Positions 52,832-61,439 of a stretch of DNA of 64,000 nucleotides are shown here, one piece after another. The DNA is from Tannerella serpentiformis. GTDB taxonomy: Bacteria; Bacteroidota; Bacteroidia; Bacteroidales; Tannerellaceae. The DNA lies in the NCBI RefSeq assembly GCF_003033925.1, contig NZ_CP028365.1, forward strand, positions 2,852,001 through 2,916,000, in the 5' to 3' direction. The notes beneath the pieces are model-generated. The model saw only the letters and a program-made list of their open reading frames with translations. It had not been told where the DNA came from and did no database searches. A program made the translations under genes and the position numbers. Position 1 is the stretch's first letter; each line of letters begins with the position of its first letter.

Positions 52832-53140
52832 GTTCCGAACGTGTTTTTACCCCTTTCCGAACGTGGTCTAATGACGTTCCGAGGTGGGTGTAATGACGTT
52901 CTGAACGTAATTAAATACCCTTCCGAGGTGGTCGTAATCACGTTCCGGACGTGATTAAATACCCCTCGGAACCATATTAAATACCCCGCCGAACCGTATT
53001 AAATACCCCTCGGGACGGTATTAAATACCCTTCGGAACGGTATTAAATACCCCTCGGAACGGTATTAAATACCTCTCGGGACGGTATTAAATACCCCTCG
53101 GAACGGTATTAAATACCCCTCCGAACCTATTACGCCCACT
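52832..53140. repeat. Tandem array H, 22-bp unit, ~14 copies
   Basis: GTTCCGAAC-type anchors at 52832, 52854, 52876, 52898, 52920 and 52942 continue in register. ATTAAATACC is first present at alternate units (52911, 52955), then at every unit (52977, 52999, 53021, 53043, 53065, 53087, 53109). Cores are odd palindromes such as ACGTTCTGAACGT and ACGTTCCGGACGT. The left half resembles array J. It lies between convergent genes. Confidence 0.93.
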
Positions 53141-53193
53141 TCGGGACGTACCCCCGCCCCCCAAGGGATAAGCGGTTGACGATGGAAGGCCCG

Positions 53194-54093
53194 TCAATCG
53201 TCGGTGTCGGCCGTGATGACGCCGATCTCGCGAAACCAGTCCTCGGCGCGGTCGGGCCAACTGTTGACCATCGCGCCCGTGTCGCGCAGCCCGTAGCCGT
53301 GGCCGCCGCGGCTGTAGAGGAATAGCCAGGCGCGGACGCCGACCGACTTCAGGGCGCGATAGTAGGAGAGGCTGCCGTCGATGAAGGACTTGTCGTCCTC
53401 GGTTTGCACGATCATCGTCGGGGGAGTGCGCTTGGTGACGCGCAGCTCGGGCGCCGTCTGCAAACAGCTGTCGGTGGCGCGGGCCCCGAGGTGGGAGGGG
53501 TAGACGAGGAGGCAGAAGTTGGGGCGGCAGGAGGCTTTGTCGACGGCCCGCAGCGGGTAGGTGCGGCGGTCGAACTGTGTGGCGGCCAGGGCGGCCAGTT
53601 GTCCGCCGGACGAGAATCCGAGCACGCCGATGCGCTCCGGGTCGATGTTGAGCGAGGAGCGATGGGCGCGCACGTAGCTGATGGCGCGTTGGAGGTCTTC
53701 GAGGGGTGCCTCGTAGGGCGGTCGGCCCTCACGTTGGGGCACGCGATACTTGAGTAGCACGGCCGTGATGCCCAGATCGTTGAGCCAGAGGCAGGCCTCG
53801 TCGCCCTCCAGATCGTAGGCCAGGAGGTCGTACCCGCCGCCCGGGCAGACGATGACGGCCGATCCGGCGGCAAACTCCTGCGGGGGTTGATAGATGGTGA
53901 TGGTGGGTTGGCTGACGTTCGTGATGCGCAGCACGTTTCCACCGGCCACGCGGTTGCCATCCGTATTTCTTTTTTCGGCCACGGTGTCGGCGCCGCCGGG
54001 CACACCTTCGGGAAAGAGTTTGATGGGTTTGTCCTGCGCCGCGGCCGTCTGCATATAGCCCACGCAGACGCATAAGAGGATAAAGTGCTTCAT
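53194..54093 (-). CDS. Secreted alpha/beta-hydrolase (esterase/lipase, acetylxylan-esterase-like)
   Basis: A 299-residue serine hydrolase with a signal peptide (MKHFILLCVCVGYMQTAAA-Q), so periplasmic or exported. The oxyanion segment is VCPGGGYDLLAYDLEG and the nucleophile elbow GFSSGGQ. The acid is likely in QTEDDKSF, and the catalytic His in GGHGYGL. The opening LFPEGVPGGAD and overall plan resemble BD-FAE-like carbohydrate esterases of Bacteroidota, but the substrate is not determinable. Single gene, convergent with the 52.2-kb gene. Confidence 0.9.
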   Translation of the reverse strand: MKHFILLCVCVGYMQTAAAQDKPIKLFPEGVPGGADTVAEKRNTDGNRVAGGNVLRITNVSQPTITIYQPPQEFAAGSAVIVCPGGGYDLLAYDLEGDEACLWLNDLGITAVLLKYRVPQREGRPPYEAPLEDLQRAISYVRAHRSSLNIDPERIGVLGFSSGGQLAALAATQFDRRTYPLRAVDKASCRPNFCLLVYPSHLGARATDSCLQTAPELRVTKRTPPTMIVQTEDDKSFIDGSLSYYRALKSVGVRAWLFLYSRGGHGYGLRDTGAMVNSWPDRAEDWFREIGVITADTDD

Positions 54094-54216
54094 CGCTCAA
54101 TCGTTTGTTTTAGGGGAGAAGGGGAGGGGGAATCGTGTAGAAAAAGGAGGGGGGTGAGATACATTATATATATGTGGGAACGTGGGGGAGGGGCATCGGC
54201 CGCTCCGCCCCACGCT

Positions 54217-55797
54217 TCACTTCTTTACGATTTCTTTTTCTTCCTGCATGTCCAGCTCGTTCTTGTCCTGGTCGTAGAATTTGTATTCCAGGAAGGCAAG
54301 GCTCTGGTCGGGCACGACCTTGAGTTGGTGCGTGTATTTCATCTTCCACTTCATGGCCAGCGAGAAAATACCCTTGTTGATGTAGGCCGCTACGTAGGGG
54401 TGGACGTTGAGGGTGAGTCGCTTCACGTTGTGGCGGTTGACGAGGCAGTCGATCTTTCCCTCGAGGTTGTCGGTGAAGAGGATGGACGACTTGACCACGC
54501 CTGTGCCGAAGCATGAGGGGCAGCTTTCGGTGGTCTGCACGTCGAGGATGGGGCGCACGCGTTGGCGTGTGATCTGCATGAGGCAGAATTTGCTCAAGGG
54601 GAGGATGTTGTGCTTGGCGCGATCATTAGCCATCGCCTTGGTCATGTGCTCGAAGAGTTGCTGGCGGTTGGAGGCCTCGGTGAGGTCGATGAAGTCGATG
54701 ACGATGATGCCGCCCATATCGCGCAGTCGGAGCTGTCGGGCTATCTCTTCGGCGGCGGCGATGTTGACGTTGAAGGCCGTCTTTTCCTGCTCGGTGTTCC
54801 CCTTGACGCGGTTGCCACTGTTGACGTCGATGACGTGCATGGCCTCGGTGTGCTCGATGATGAGGTAGGCGCCGCCTTTGTAGGTGACGGTGCGGCCGAA
54901 GAGCGACTTGATCTGCTTCGTGACGCCGAAGTTGTCGAAGATGGGGAGCTCGCCGGTGTAGAGCTTGACGATTTCTTTCTGTTCGGGAGCGATGAGGCTG
55001 ACGTAGTCGTAGACGCTCTCGAAGACGTGTTGGTCGTTGACGTAGATGTTTTGGAACGAGGCGTTGAAGATGTCGCGCAGCAGGGCGACGGTGCGGGCCG
55101 TTTCCTCGTAGATGACGAGTGGGGCTTTCGTCTTGGCGGCCACTTTGAGGATGTTGTCCTCCCAGCGTTTTTGTAGGATGCGCAGCTCGCCGTCCAGTTC
55201 GGCCACGCGTTTGCCCTCGGCGGAGGTGCGGACGATGACGCTGAAGTTTTTCGGCTTTACGCTTTGGATGAGTTGGCGAAGGCGGGCTCGCTCTTCGCTC
55301 GATTTGATTTTGGTGGAGACGGATATTTTGTCCGCAAAGGGGATCAGGACGAGGAATCGTCCGGCGAAGGATATTTCGGCCGTCAGTCGTGGGCCCTTTG
55401 TCGAGATGGGCTCTTTGGCTATTTGCACCAGTATCTCGTCGCCCACGGTTAGGGCGTCGCCGATGGTGCCGTCCTTATCGATGTCGGGCTGTAGGCTGAC
55501 TTTCTGCACGGGCTGTCGGCGTTTGGGGTCGCCCCGCCACTGCTTGAGGAACTTCTGTTGCGTCTTGAACGTGGGGCCCAGGTCTTGGTAGTGCAGGAAG
55601 GCTTCCTTTTTATATCCCACGTCGACGAAGGCGGCGTTCAGCCCCGGCAGTAGCTTCTTGATGCGTGCCAGATAGATGTTGCCCACGGCGAAGGAGTCGC
55701 TCTGCTGTTCCTTTTGCAGTTCCACCAGGCTCCTGTCCTCGAGTACGGCGATCGAGATCTCGTCACGCTTGACGTCTACAATTAATTCGCTTACCAC
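54217..55797 (-). CDS. rng: Ribonuclease G/E family endoribonuclease
   Basis: Single-strand-specific endonuclease for rRNA maturation and mRNA decay. The 526-residue protein has the N-terminal MVSELIVDVKRDEISIAVLE, an S1 domain (AVGNIYLARIKKLLPGLNAA, 38-130), the catalytic DNase-I-like subdomain (MGGIIVIDFIDL, metal Asp) and the zinc-link CPSCFGTG. It lacks the long degradosome scaffold of RNase E, so it is nearer RNase G. It lies downstream of hup and the COX24-like mini-gene, an order I believe is conserved in Bacteroidota. Confidence 0.94.
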   Translation of the reverse strand: MVSELIVDVKRDEISIAVLEDRSLVELQKEQQSDSFAVGNIYLARIKKLLPGLNAAFVDVGYKKEAFLHYQDLGPTFKTQQKFLKQWRGDPKRRQPVQKVSLQPDIDKDGTIGDALTVGDEILVQIAKEPISTKGPRLTAEISFAGRFLVLIPFADKISVSTKIKSSEERARLRQLIQSVKPKNFSVIVRTSAEGKRVAELDGELRILQKRWEDNILKVAAKTKAPLVIYEETARTVALLRDIFNASFQNIYVNDQHVFESVYDYVSLIAPEQKEIVKLYTGELPIFDNFGVTKQIKSLFGRTVTYKGGAYLIIEHTEAMHVIDVNSGNRVKGNTEQEKTAFNVNIAAAEEIARQLRLRDMGGIIVIDFIDLTEASNRQQLFEHMTKAMANDRAKHNILPLSKFCLMQITRQRVRPILDVQTTESCPSCFGTGVVKSSILFTDNLEGKIDCLVNRHNVKRLTLNVHPYVAAYINKGIFSLAMKWKMKYTHQLKVVPDQSLAFLEYKFYDQDKNELDMQEEKEIVKK

Positions 55798-55898
55798 AAT
55801 TTGATCTTGTTGCTTATTCGTGTATATATGAAATGGAAGAACAAACGTAAAAGCTGAGCGCTCAGAGTTTGTTCTTCCAAAAGTTCCGGGGTTGAGAC

Positions 55899-55988
55899 TT
55901 ACTTCTTCTTATGCCGATTCTTTCTCAGTCTCTTCTTACGCTTGTGCGTGGACATCTTGTGTCTCTTTCTTTTCTTTCCGCTTGGCAT
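55899..55988 (-). CDS. AURKAIP1/COX24-like 29-residue basic protein
   Basis: A very short gene encoding 29 residues: it begins MPSGKKRKRHKMSTHKRKKR, continues LRKNRHKKK, and then stops with TAA. Over half the residues are Lys, Arg or His. This matches the conserved AURKAIP1/COX24 domain, known in mitochondria as small-ribosomal-subunit protein mS38, so a ribosome-associated role is likely. It is located between hup (40 bp upstream) and rng (101 bp downstream), probably within one transcript. Confidence 0.88.
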   Translation of the reverse strand: MPSGKKRKRHKMSTHKRKKRLRKNRHKKK

Positions 55989-56028
55989 GACTTTGAATAA
56001 TTAAATGGGTTATATAAGTGTTCCTGTT

Positions 56029-56307
56029 TTATTTGTTCGCTACTTGATTCATGAAGATTCGAGCTGGCTTGAATGACGGGATGTCGTGCTCGGGAATGAT
56101 CATCGTGGTGTTCTGTGAGATGTTTCTGGCGGTCTTTTGCGCGCGTCTCTTGACGATAAAGCTGCCAAATCCACGGAGGTACACGTTCTCGCCTGCTGCG
56201 AGTGATTTCTTTACCTCTTCCATGAACGATTCCACGCTTGTCAAGACCGTATTTTTATCTATCCCCGTGCTCCTTGCGATCTCGCTTACAATGTCTGCTT
56301 TGGTCAT
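56029..56307 (-). CDS. HU-family DNA-binding protein
   Basis: A 92-residue nucleoid-associated protein. It starts MTKADIVSEIARSTGIDKN, has the helical dimer core, the conserved LRGFGSFIVKRRAQKTARN and the beta-arm segment NTTMIIPEHDIPSFKPA in place of the canonical N-P-x-T-x-E-x-I arm. It binds and bends DNA without strict sequence preference. The start was set at 56307; upstream codons to 56397 have no family support. A -7 box lies about 50 bp upstream. Confidence 0.92.
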   Translation of the reverse strand: MTKADIVSEIARSTGIDKNTVLTSVESFMEEVKKSLAAGENVYLRGFGSFIVKRRAQKTARNISQNTTMIIPEHDIPSFKPARIFMNQVANK

Positions 56308-56355
56308 ATCTCTATTATAGTTATATATAATGTATCCGTCTAATATTTTGGACTG

Positions 56356-56363
56356 CAAATATA
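56356..56363 (-). promoter_or_regulatory. -7 box (TATATTTG) for the HU gene
   Basis: TATATTTG followed by CAG on the minus strand. Confidence 0.65.
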
Positions 56364-56446
56364 TAGCCATTTGAATAATCTGGAAGGGGGGCGCCAAAAA
56401 ACAGTCCGCGGGGAGGGACGAGCCGTTCGTTCCGGTGGGGGAGGGG

Positions 56447-56650
56447 TCAGAGCTTGCCGCCGTATTCGTAACCGAGGTCGTCGAGGGCAGTGCGGAGGCG
56501 GTCTTCGGTCACGTCGCCCACGACGGTGGCGGTGCCGGTCGGGAGATCGACGCGAACGGACGTCACGCCGTCCAGTTCAGAGAGCCCTTTTTCTACGCGA
56601 GCCTGGCAATGGCTGCAACTCATTCCGTTTATTCTAATTCTCATTTCCAT
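56447..56650 (-). CDS. Heavy-metal-associated (HMA) domain protein, CopZ-like
   Basis: A 67-residue ferredoxin-fold metal chaperone. The metal-binding loop GMSCSHCQARVEKGL carries the Cys-x-x-Cys pair (residues 12 and 15), followed by LDGVTSVRVDLPTGTATVVG as the usual second and third strands. Probably binds Cu(I), although no copper ATPase gene is nearby. The start could also be the second Met (56644). Confidence 0.9.
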   Translation of the reverse strand: MEMRIRINGMSCSHCQARVEKGLSELDGVTSVRVDLPTGTATVVGDVTEDRLRTALDDLGYEYGGKL

Positions 56651-56706
56651 ATTGGCTTATTCCTTTCTTATTCTATTGGCTGTCGGCCTGTTCCGGCAGC
56701 GCGGCG

Positions 56707-56714
56707 CAAAAATA
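56707..56714 (-). promoter_or_regulatory. -7 box (TATTTTTG) for the HMA gene
   Basis: TATTTTTG followed by CGCCGC on the minus strand, 56 bp before the ATG. Confidence 0.6.
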
Positions 56715-56764
56715 GACCGAAAACGCGGAGTGAAAAGCCGCGGATAAGCCAAACTGTAGTCGCT

Positions 56765-57110
56765 TATCGCTCGGGAACGCTCCAGAAACAGTGATTCTAA
56801 GCCGAAACCGCCCGGGAATGCTCCAGAAACAGTGATTCTAAGCCGAAACCGCCCGGGAACGCTCCAGAAACAGTGTATCTAAGCTGAAACCACTCGGGAA
56901 TACTCTAGAAACAGTGTATCTAAGCCGAAACCACGCGGGAACGCTTCGGAAACAGTGATTCTAAGCCGAAACCACTCGGGAATGCTCCAGAAACCGCGTA
57001 TCTAAGCCGAAACCGCTCGGGAACACTCCAGAAACAGTGTATCTAAGCTGAAACCGTCCGGGAACGCTCCAGAAACAGTGTATCTAAGCTGAAACCACGC
57101 GGGAGGGACT
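56765..57110. repeat. Tandem array I, exact 41-bp unit, 8 copies
   Basis: GAAAC anchors at 56785, 56826, 56867, 56908, 56949, 56990, 57031 and 57072, every step 41 bp. Units contain CCGA...TCGG arms (CCGAAACCGCTCGG). It lies between the divergent HMA and CPBP genes. Confidence 0.95.
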
Positions 57111-57136
57111 TGACGGAAGCGATCAGCGGGGTGGAA

Positions 57137-57166
57137 TTTGGAAGGACGCGCCTGATGCTACCTTTG
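57137..57166 (+). promoter_or_regulatory. Bacteroidota promoter (TTTG-N18-TACCTTTG) for the CPBP gene
   Basis: TTTG at 57137-57140 and TACCTTTG at 57159-57166, 18 bp apart, immediately right of array I. Confidence 0.78.
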
Positions 57167-57231
57167 CGGCCGTCAGCCCGAGACCCGGGGTGACGCAAAT
57201 CGGACTACATATATTATAGGTATACATTCAG

Positions 57232-58182
57232 ATGAATCATTTAGAATGCGTGACTGCGCAGCGAAATCAGTGGTATTGGTATCTGCTGATCCTCTTCCTG
57301 AGTTTCCTCATTTCAAACACCCTCGGCACCATCCCCTATATGGCTGTCATTGTGTGGAACATCTTGCGGTCGGGGGGGCTGCAAAACATGCCGGAGGTGC
57401 TCTCTGGTGGCAACCTCTCGTTTTTGACCGAAGGGATTGACTCGAACCTGATGCTTTTCGTGATGCTTTTCGCCTTCGTGATCCTGTTGGTGGCGGGCGC
57501 TTACCTGATCCAGCAGCTGCAGGGGCGCACGTGGCGGATGGTGGTCAACGGGACGCAGCGGGTGCGCTGGAGTCATTTCTTCGGTGGCTTTGCCGTGTGG
57601 GGCGTCATCAACGTGATCTCGATGGCTGTGGGCTACGTGACGGATCCGGGCAATTTCGAGTTCCGCTTCGATGCCGCGCGATTCATCCCGCTGGTGCTGG
57701 TGGCGGTGACGATGATCCCGATCCAGTCCGCCTCGGAGGAGTTCTTCTTTCGTGGCTATCTGGCTCAGGGCGTGGCCTCGTGGACGGGCAGTCGGTGGTG
57801 GGCGCTGGTGGTGCCCTCCGTGTTGTTTGGGCTCATGCACACGGCCAACCCGGAGGTCGCCCAGTATGGTTTCTGGGTGATGATGCCGCAATACATCCTC
57901 ATGGGGGTGGCCTTCGGATTGGCGGCGTTGCTCGACGACGGCATTGAGGTGGCGATGGGGGCGCACGCGGCCAACAACCTCTGCGGCGCCCTGCTGACCA
58001 CGTATGAGGGGGCGGCGATCCAGACGGACGCCCTCTTCATGGTTCGTGAGCTCAACCCCATGGCGGATCTGCCGGAGCTGATTCTTTCGGGGGCGCTATT
58101 CGTGGGCATTTTGGCATACCTATATAAATGGCAGTTCGGGGTGCTCCGCCGGCCCGTGCCGCCTCCCTTCAAATACGTCTGA
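57232..58182 (+). CDS. CPBP-family intramembrane glutamic endopeptidase
   Basis: A 316-residue polytopic membrane protein (about seven helices) of the Abi/CAAX-protease-like family. Catalytic motifs are present: SASEEFFFRGY (Glu-Glu-x3-Arg), LFGLMH (Phe-x3-His) and HAANNL (His-x3-Asn). Substrates of most bacterial members are unknown; some relatives protect against bacteriocins. It has its own promoter and is followed after 48 bp by a MATE exporter. Confidence 0.92.
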   Translation: MNHLECVTAQRNQWYWYLLILFLSFLISNTLGTIPYMAVIVWNILRSGGLQNMPEVLSGGNLSFLTEGIDSNLMLFVMLFAFVILLVAGAYLIQQLQGRTWRMVVNGTQRVRWSHFFGGFAVWGVINVISMAVGYVTDPGNFEFRFDAARFIPLVLVAVTMIPIQSASEEFFFRGYLAQGVASWTGSRWWALVVPSVLFGLMHTANPEVAQYGFWVMMPQYILMGVAFGLAALLDDGIEVAMGAHAANNLCGALLTTYEGAAIQTDALFMVRELNPMADLPELILSGALFVGILAYLYKWQFGVLRRPVPPPFKYV

Positions 58183-58230
58183 AGCTCACCCCGAACAACG
58201 ACACTCCCCCTTCTCTTGAAATAAGAAGCG

Positions 58231-59604
58231 ATGGCTTACAGCTTACGTACCTACCTGCCGTTCTATCGGCGCAACCTCAAGGTGGCACTCCCGATTGTGT
58301 TCTCACAGCTGGGTGGTGCGCTCGTACAATTGGTCGACACGCTGATGGTCGGCCGGCTGGGCACCGTGCAACTGGCATCGGTCTCGTTCGCCACGTCCGT
58401 CTTCATCATCGGCTTCGTTTTCTCGATCGGCATACTGATGGGCCTCACGCCACTGGTGGGCATGGCCTACGTGCGCGGCGACCGTGCCCGTGTGACGGAC
58501 CTCTTCCAGAACTCGCTCACCCTGGCCACCCTCTCGGCCGTCGTCATGTGCAGCCTGCTCTTCGGCGTCATCCATCTAATGCCCTATATGGGGCAGGACG
58601 CGGCTGTGGTCGAGACGGCCATCCCTTATTTCAAGACCCTTGTTTTTAGCCTGATCCCCTTCCTCTATTTCACGGCCATCAAGCAGTTCTTTGAAGGCAT
58701 GGGCAACACCATGATTGCGATGGTGATCACCATCATCTCGAATCTCATCAACGTGCTTTTCAACTATCTGCTCATCTATGGCAAGTTCGGATTTCCCGAG
58801 CTGGGCGTGCTGGGTGCGGGCGTCTCCACGCTCATTTCACGCCTGACGATGCCCCTCATGTTCCTCCTTGCCATCCGTCTTCGCAGCGAGTGGTGGGCCT
58901 ATTTCCGTGCCTTCCGCATGCACCTCTTCAGTTGGCGCCGCCTCATCGAACTCGTGAAAGTCGGTGCTCCCATTGCGGCTCACATGCTCCTTGAGGTGTT
59001 AGCCTTTGCACTCTCGGCCATCATGGTTGGTTGGCTCGGTGCCACACCGCAAGCCGGCCATCAGATCGCGCAAAACATGTCGCACCTCACCTATATGATC
59101 GTGCTCGGCATTGGCGCCGCCACCACCGTCCGCGTCAGCCATCAGCTCGGCGCCCTCGACCTTGACGCCGCACGTAAGGCCGGCAACGCCTCCGTCCATC
59201 TCTGCCTCGTCTACAACACCCTGGCCGGCACCCTTCTCATCACCTTCCGCCATGCCATCGCCTCAGCCTTCACCTCCGATCCAGCCGTGATCGACATCGG
59301 CGGACGCCTCATCATCATGGCCGGCATCTTCCAAGTTTCCGACGGCCTACAGACCATCGGCGCCGGCATCCTTCGCGGCCTGACGGACGTGAAAATTGTC
59401 ATGCTCTACGCCTTCATTGCCTATATCTGCATCAACCTGCCGTTCGGATACCTTTTAGGTTTCGTCTTCCAATTCGGAGCCATAGGCGTATGGGCCGGCT
59501 TCATTTTCGGACTCAGTGTCGCCGCCGTACTCTTCCGCCTACGTTGCCGCAAAATGTTCCGCCAGCTCGCAGCATCGGGCAAATACGCCGTGAAAACCGC
59601 TTAG
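58231..59604 (+). CDS. MATE-family multidrug efflux transporter
   Basis: A 457-residue inner-membrane antiporter with 12 predicted helices in two homologous halves. Visible family features are LPIVFSQLGGALVQLVDTLMVGRLG in the first half and AHMLLEVLAFALSAIMVGWLG in the matching place of the second half, with HQIAQNM. It exports cationic or amphiphilic compounds by Na+ or H+ antiport; the substrate is unknown. Probably co-transcribed with the CPBP gene. Confidence 0.94.
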   Translation: MAYSLRTYLPFYRRNLKVALPIVFSQLGGALVQLVDTLMVGRLGTVQLASVSFATSVFIIGFVFSIGILMGLTPLVGMAYVRGDRARVTDLFQNSLTLATLSAVVMCSLLFGVIHLMPYMGQDAAVVETAIPYFKTLVFSLIPFLYFTAIKQFFEGMGNTMIAMVITIISNLINVLFNYLLIYGKFGFPELGVLGAGVSTLISRLTMPLMFLLAIRLRSEWWAYFRAFRMHLFSWRRLIELVKVGAPIAAHMLLEVLAFALSAIMVGWLGATPQAGHQIAQNMSHLTYMIVLGIGAATTVRVSHQLGALDLDAARKAGNASVHLCLVYNTLAGTLLITFRHAIASAFTSDPAVIDIGGRLIIMAGIFQVSDGLQTIGAGILRGLTDVKIVMLYAFIAYICINLPFGYLLGFVFQFGAIGVWAGFIFGLSVAAVLFRLRCRKMFRQLAASGKYAVKTA

Positions 59605-59644
59605 TCGATCCTCCCTCCCCTCAATATTTGCGAACCTCTCCCTG

Positions 59645-59840
59645 ATACGTCCGGGACGTGGTGTTAGTACGTTCCGAACGCAGTGTAATACGTTCCGAGG
59701 CGGCCATCGCTACATCCCGAACTATTCCTTAGATAGGTTCTTGACGTGGTCTCAACAAGTTCCTAAGCGGTCGTTGATATGTTCTGGACGTAGTCTCAAT
59801 GCGTTCCGAGGTAGTCATTGATACGCTCGGAACCCTATTA
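59645..59840. repeat. Tandem array J, 22-bp unit, ~9 degenerate copies
   Basis: GTTCC/GTTCT-type anchors at 59650, 59672, 59693, 59715, 59738, 59760, 59782, 59804 and 59826 (steps 21-23, mostly 22). Units such as ACGTTCCGAACGC, GTTCTGGACGTAGTC and CGTTCCGAGGTAGTC closely resemble the left half of array H, 6.8 kb away. It lies downstream of the MATE gene. Confidence 0.85.
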
Positions 59841-60565
59841 TCGGGTACTTCGGAACGTATCGATGACCACTTCAGAACCTATTGGCGAATGGTTCATAGA
59901 AACTCGCTGGGTATTTCCGTAAGGGGTAAAACATATTTCTAATCCACCGTCTGATACATTTCTAACACCCCCTCATTCATCTTCTCATCAATACACAATA
60001 ATATTACAAATACTAATGTATACACACATTCGTGTACAACACTATATGAATTTACAGATGTTCTCCCCGCCGTATTCTACGATTCTCATTGAGATGTATG
60101 AATGTATACCTTCGTTCTCCTATTGTTACGTCTTCTTGCTACGGTTATACATGCAAACAACGTCCGACATATATGCTGATAAACACCAATCTATACCTTA
60201 TATAATGCATAATCATATCTATATATCAGCGTTTTATGCATGATGAATCAAGTGATCATTCAAATATAAATCGGGTTGGAGTCTGTACCTGAGCATGTAT
60301 AGCTGGATAGATAGGCATATGAGGAGTAATAATACGCTTGTCATCAATTAAATATGGATGATATGAGAAAGTGATTTATACGGATCATATCATTACATTA
60401 TGTACTAGCCATATATACGGTTGACACAATCGTATATCCACAATATACGAGTGTATATTTCTTGAAGTATACAATCATATCCTTCCAGAAACTGAATTGC
60501 CATATATCTTTGTATATCCATTCTGCAAGGTGAATGGTAGATGTGTAAATCAACAATTGTGTATT
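59841..60565. other. AT-rich intergenic island, no gene seen
   Basis: From about 59940 the composition changes sharply to AT-rich sequence with many TATAC, CATATAT and TGTATA steps, unlike the GC-rich neighbours. A 75-codon open frame (60016-60243) has no recognisable features and is probably chance. No tRNA, phage integrase or inverted repeat was found. It forms the upstream region of the XRE regulator gene. Confidence 0.6.
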
Positions 60566-61012
60566 ATGAGTGAGAGAGAGAGAATTATGCAGGTGATGGC
60601 CCAAAAAGGGTTTACAGCATCACAGTTTGCTGAGGCGATAGGTATTCAGCGTGCGGCTATGTCGCATATCACGTCCGGGCGTAACAATCCGAGCTTAGAC
60701 GTGATGAAAAAGATCTTGGAGCGTTTCCCTGATATCAGTCCGGATTGGCTACTGATGGAAAAAGGACCTATGAAGCGCGGCTCACAGCCGGTAGCTACGC
60801 CGCCGGAATCAACGCCACCCCCTCCGGCGCCCAGCCTCTTTGTGGGCCTTCCCCCTGCAGCGACATCACCCGAATCGTTGGCGGACTTTACGCCTGAGCT
60901 GCCCGAGCAACCGAAAACCATCGCCCGAGGAGTTGAGCGAATCCTACTCTTCTACTCCGACGGCACGTTCGAATCGTTCGTTCCGGAGAGAAAGGAGCAG
61001 GGGGAGGTGTAG
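60566..61012 (+). CDS. XRE-family helix-turn-helix transcriptional regulator
   Basis: A 148-residue DNA-binding protein. The N-terminal ~60 residues are an XRE/Cro-type domain (MQVMAQKGFTASQFAEAIGI, QRAAMSHITSGRNNPSLDVM, FPDISPDWLLMEKGPM). A Pro/Ser-rich linker (TPPESTPPPPAPS) and a short C-terminal segment with RILLFYSDGTFESFVPE follow. This plan is frequent in Bacteroidota. ATG 60566 gives the usual N-terminus. The AT-rich island upstream may hold its operator. Its target is unknown. Confidence 0.88.
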   Translation: MSERERIMQVMAQKGFTASQFAEAIGIQRAAMSHITSGRNNPSLDVMKKILERFPDISPDWLLMEKGPMKRGSQPVATPPESTPPPPAPSLFVGLPPAATSPESLADFTPELPEQPKTIARGVERILLFYSDGTFESFVPERKEQGEV

Positions 61013-61121
61013 TCGTCCCTCTGCTTTGGTAGGGATTAGGCAAAAGGTTTTCTACACAATAACCCAACGCGATGCAACGTTTCGTACACAAACGCATCAT
61101 CAGGGCAAAAAGTAGAAAAAC

Positions 61122-61307
61122 ATGAAGGCATTACTGTTATCATTCTTTGTGGTCGTCTTGTGCTACTCCCTCTTTCTTGACGAGGAGCAACAAGCCGCTC
61201 CCTCAGATAAAACCAACAAAACGACCATGCAAACGGAGGCGTACGACTATGTTCAAGGGCATGATACGACCGCTTTTTATGCTATCACCTCCCTCCCTTG
61301 GTCCTGA
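61122..61307 (+). CDS. Small hypothetical protein with N-terminal membrane/signal segment
   Basis: A 61-residue protein: MKALLLSFFVVVLCYSLFLD is a hydrophobic signal or anchor. The remaining ~40 residues are polar (DEEQQAAPSDKTNKT, YDYVQGHD) and have no family I know. A strong terminator follows within 30 bp, supporting a real transcript that may start at the XRE gene 109 bp upstream. Confidence 0.6.
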   Translation: MKALLLSFFVVVLCYSLFLDEEQQAAPSDKTNKTTMQTEAYDYVQGHDTTAFYAITSLPWS

Positions 61308-61335
61308 CAGTCGGTAGAGTCGCCATCAGGTCACG

Positions 61336-61383
61336 AAAAGTTGCAAGCGGAAACTCACTCGGTTTCTACTTGCAACTTTTTTT
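61336..61383 (+). terminator. Strong terminator after the small secreted-protein gene
   Basis: AAAAGTTGCAAG and CTTGCAACTTTTTTT form the lower stem, with an inner GAAAC/GTTTC helix. Confidence 0.92.
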
Positions 61384-61439
61384 GCTCTGCAACGAATTGT
61401 GTGAGGTAAGGTTTACGGGGGGCGCGTAGGGTGATTCGG

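Noticed and set aside
60016-60243. 75-codon frame in the AT-rich island
   Set aside because: No recognisable domain, unusual residue composition from AT-rich DNA, and no promoter or terminator assigned.
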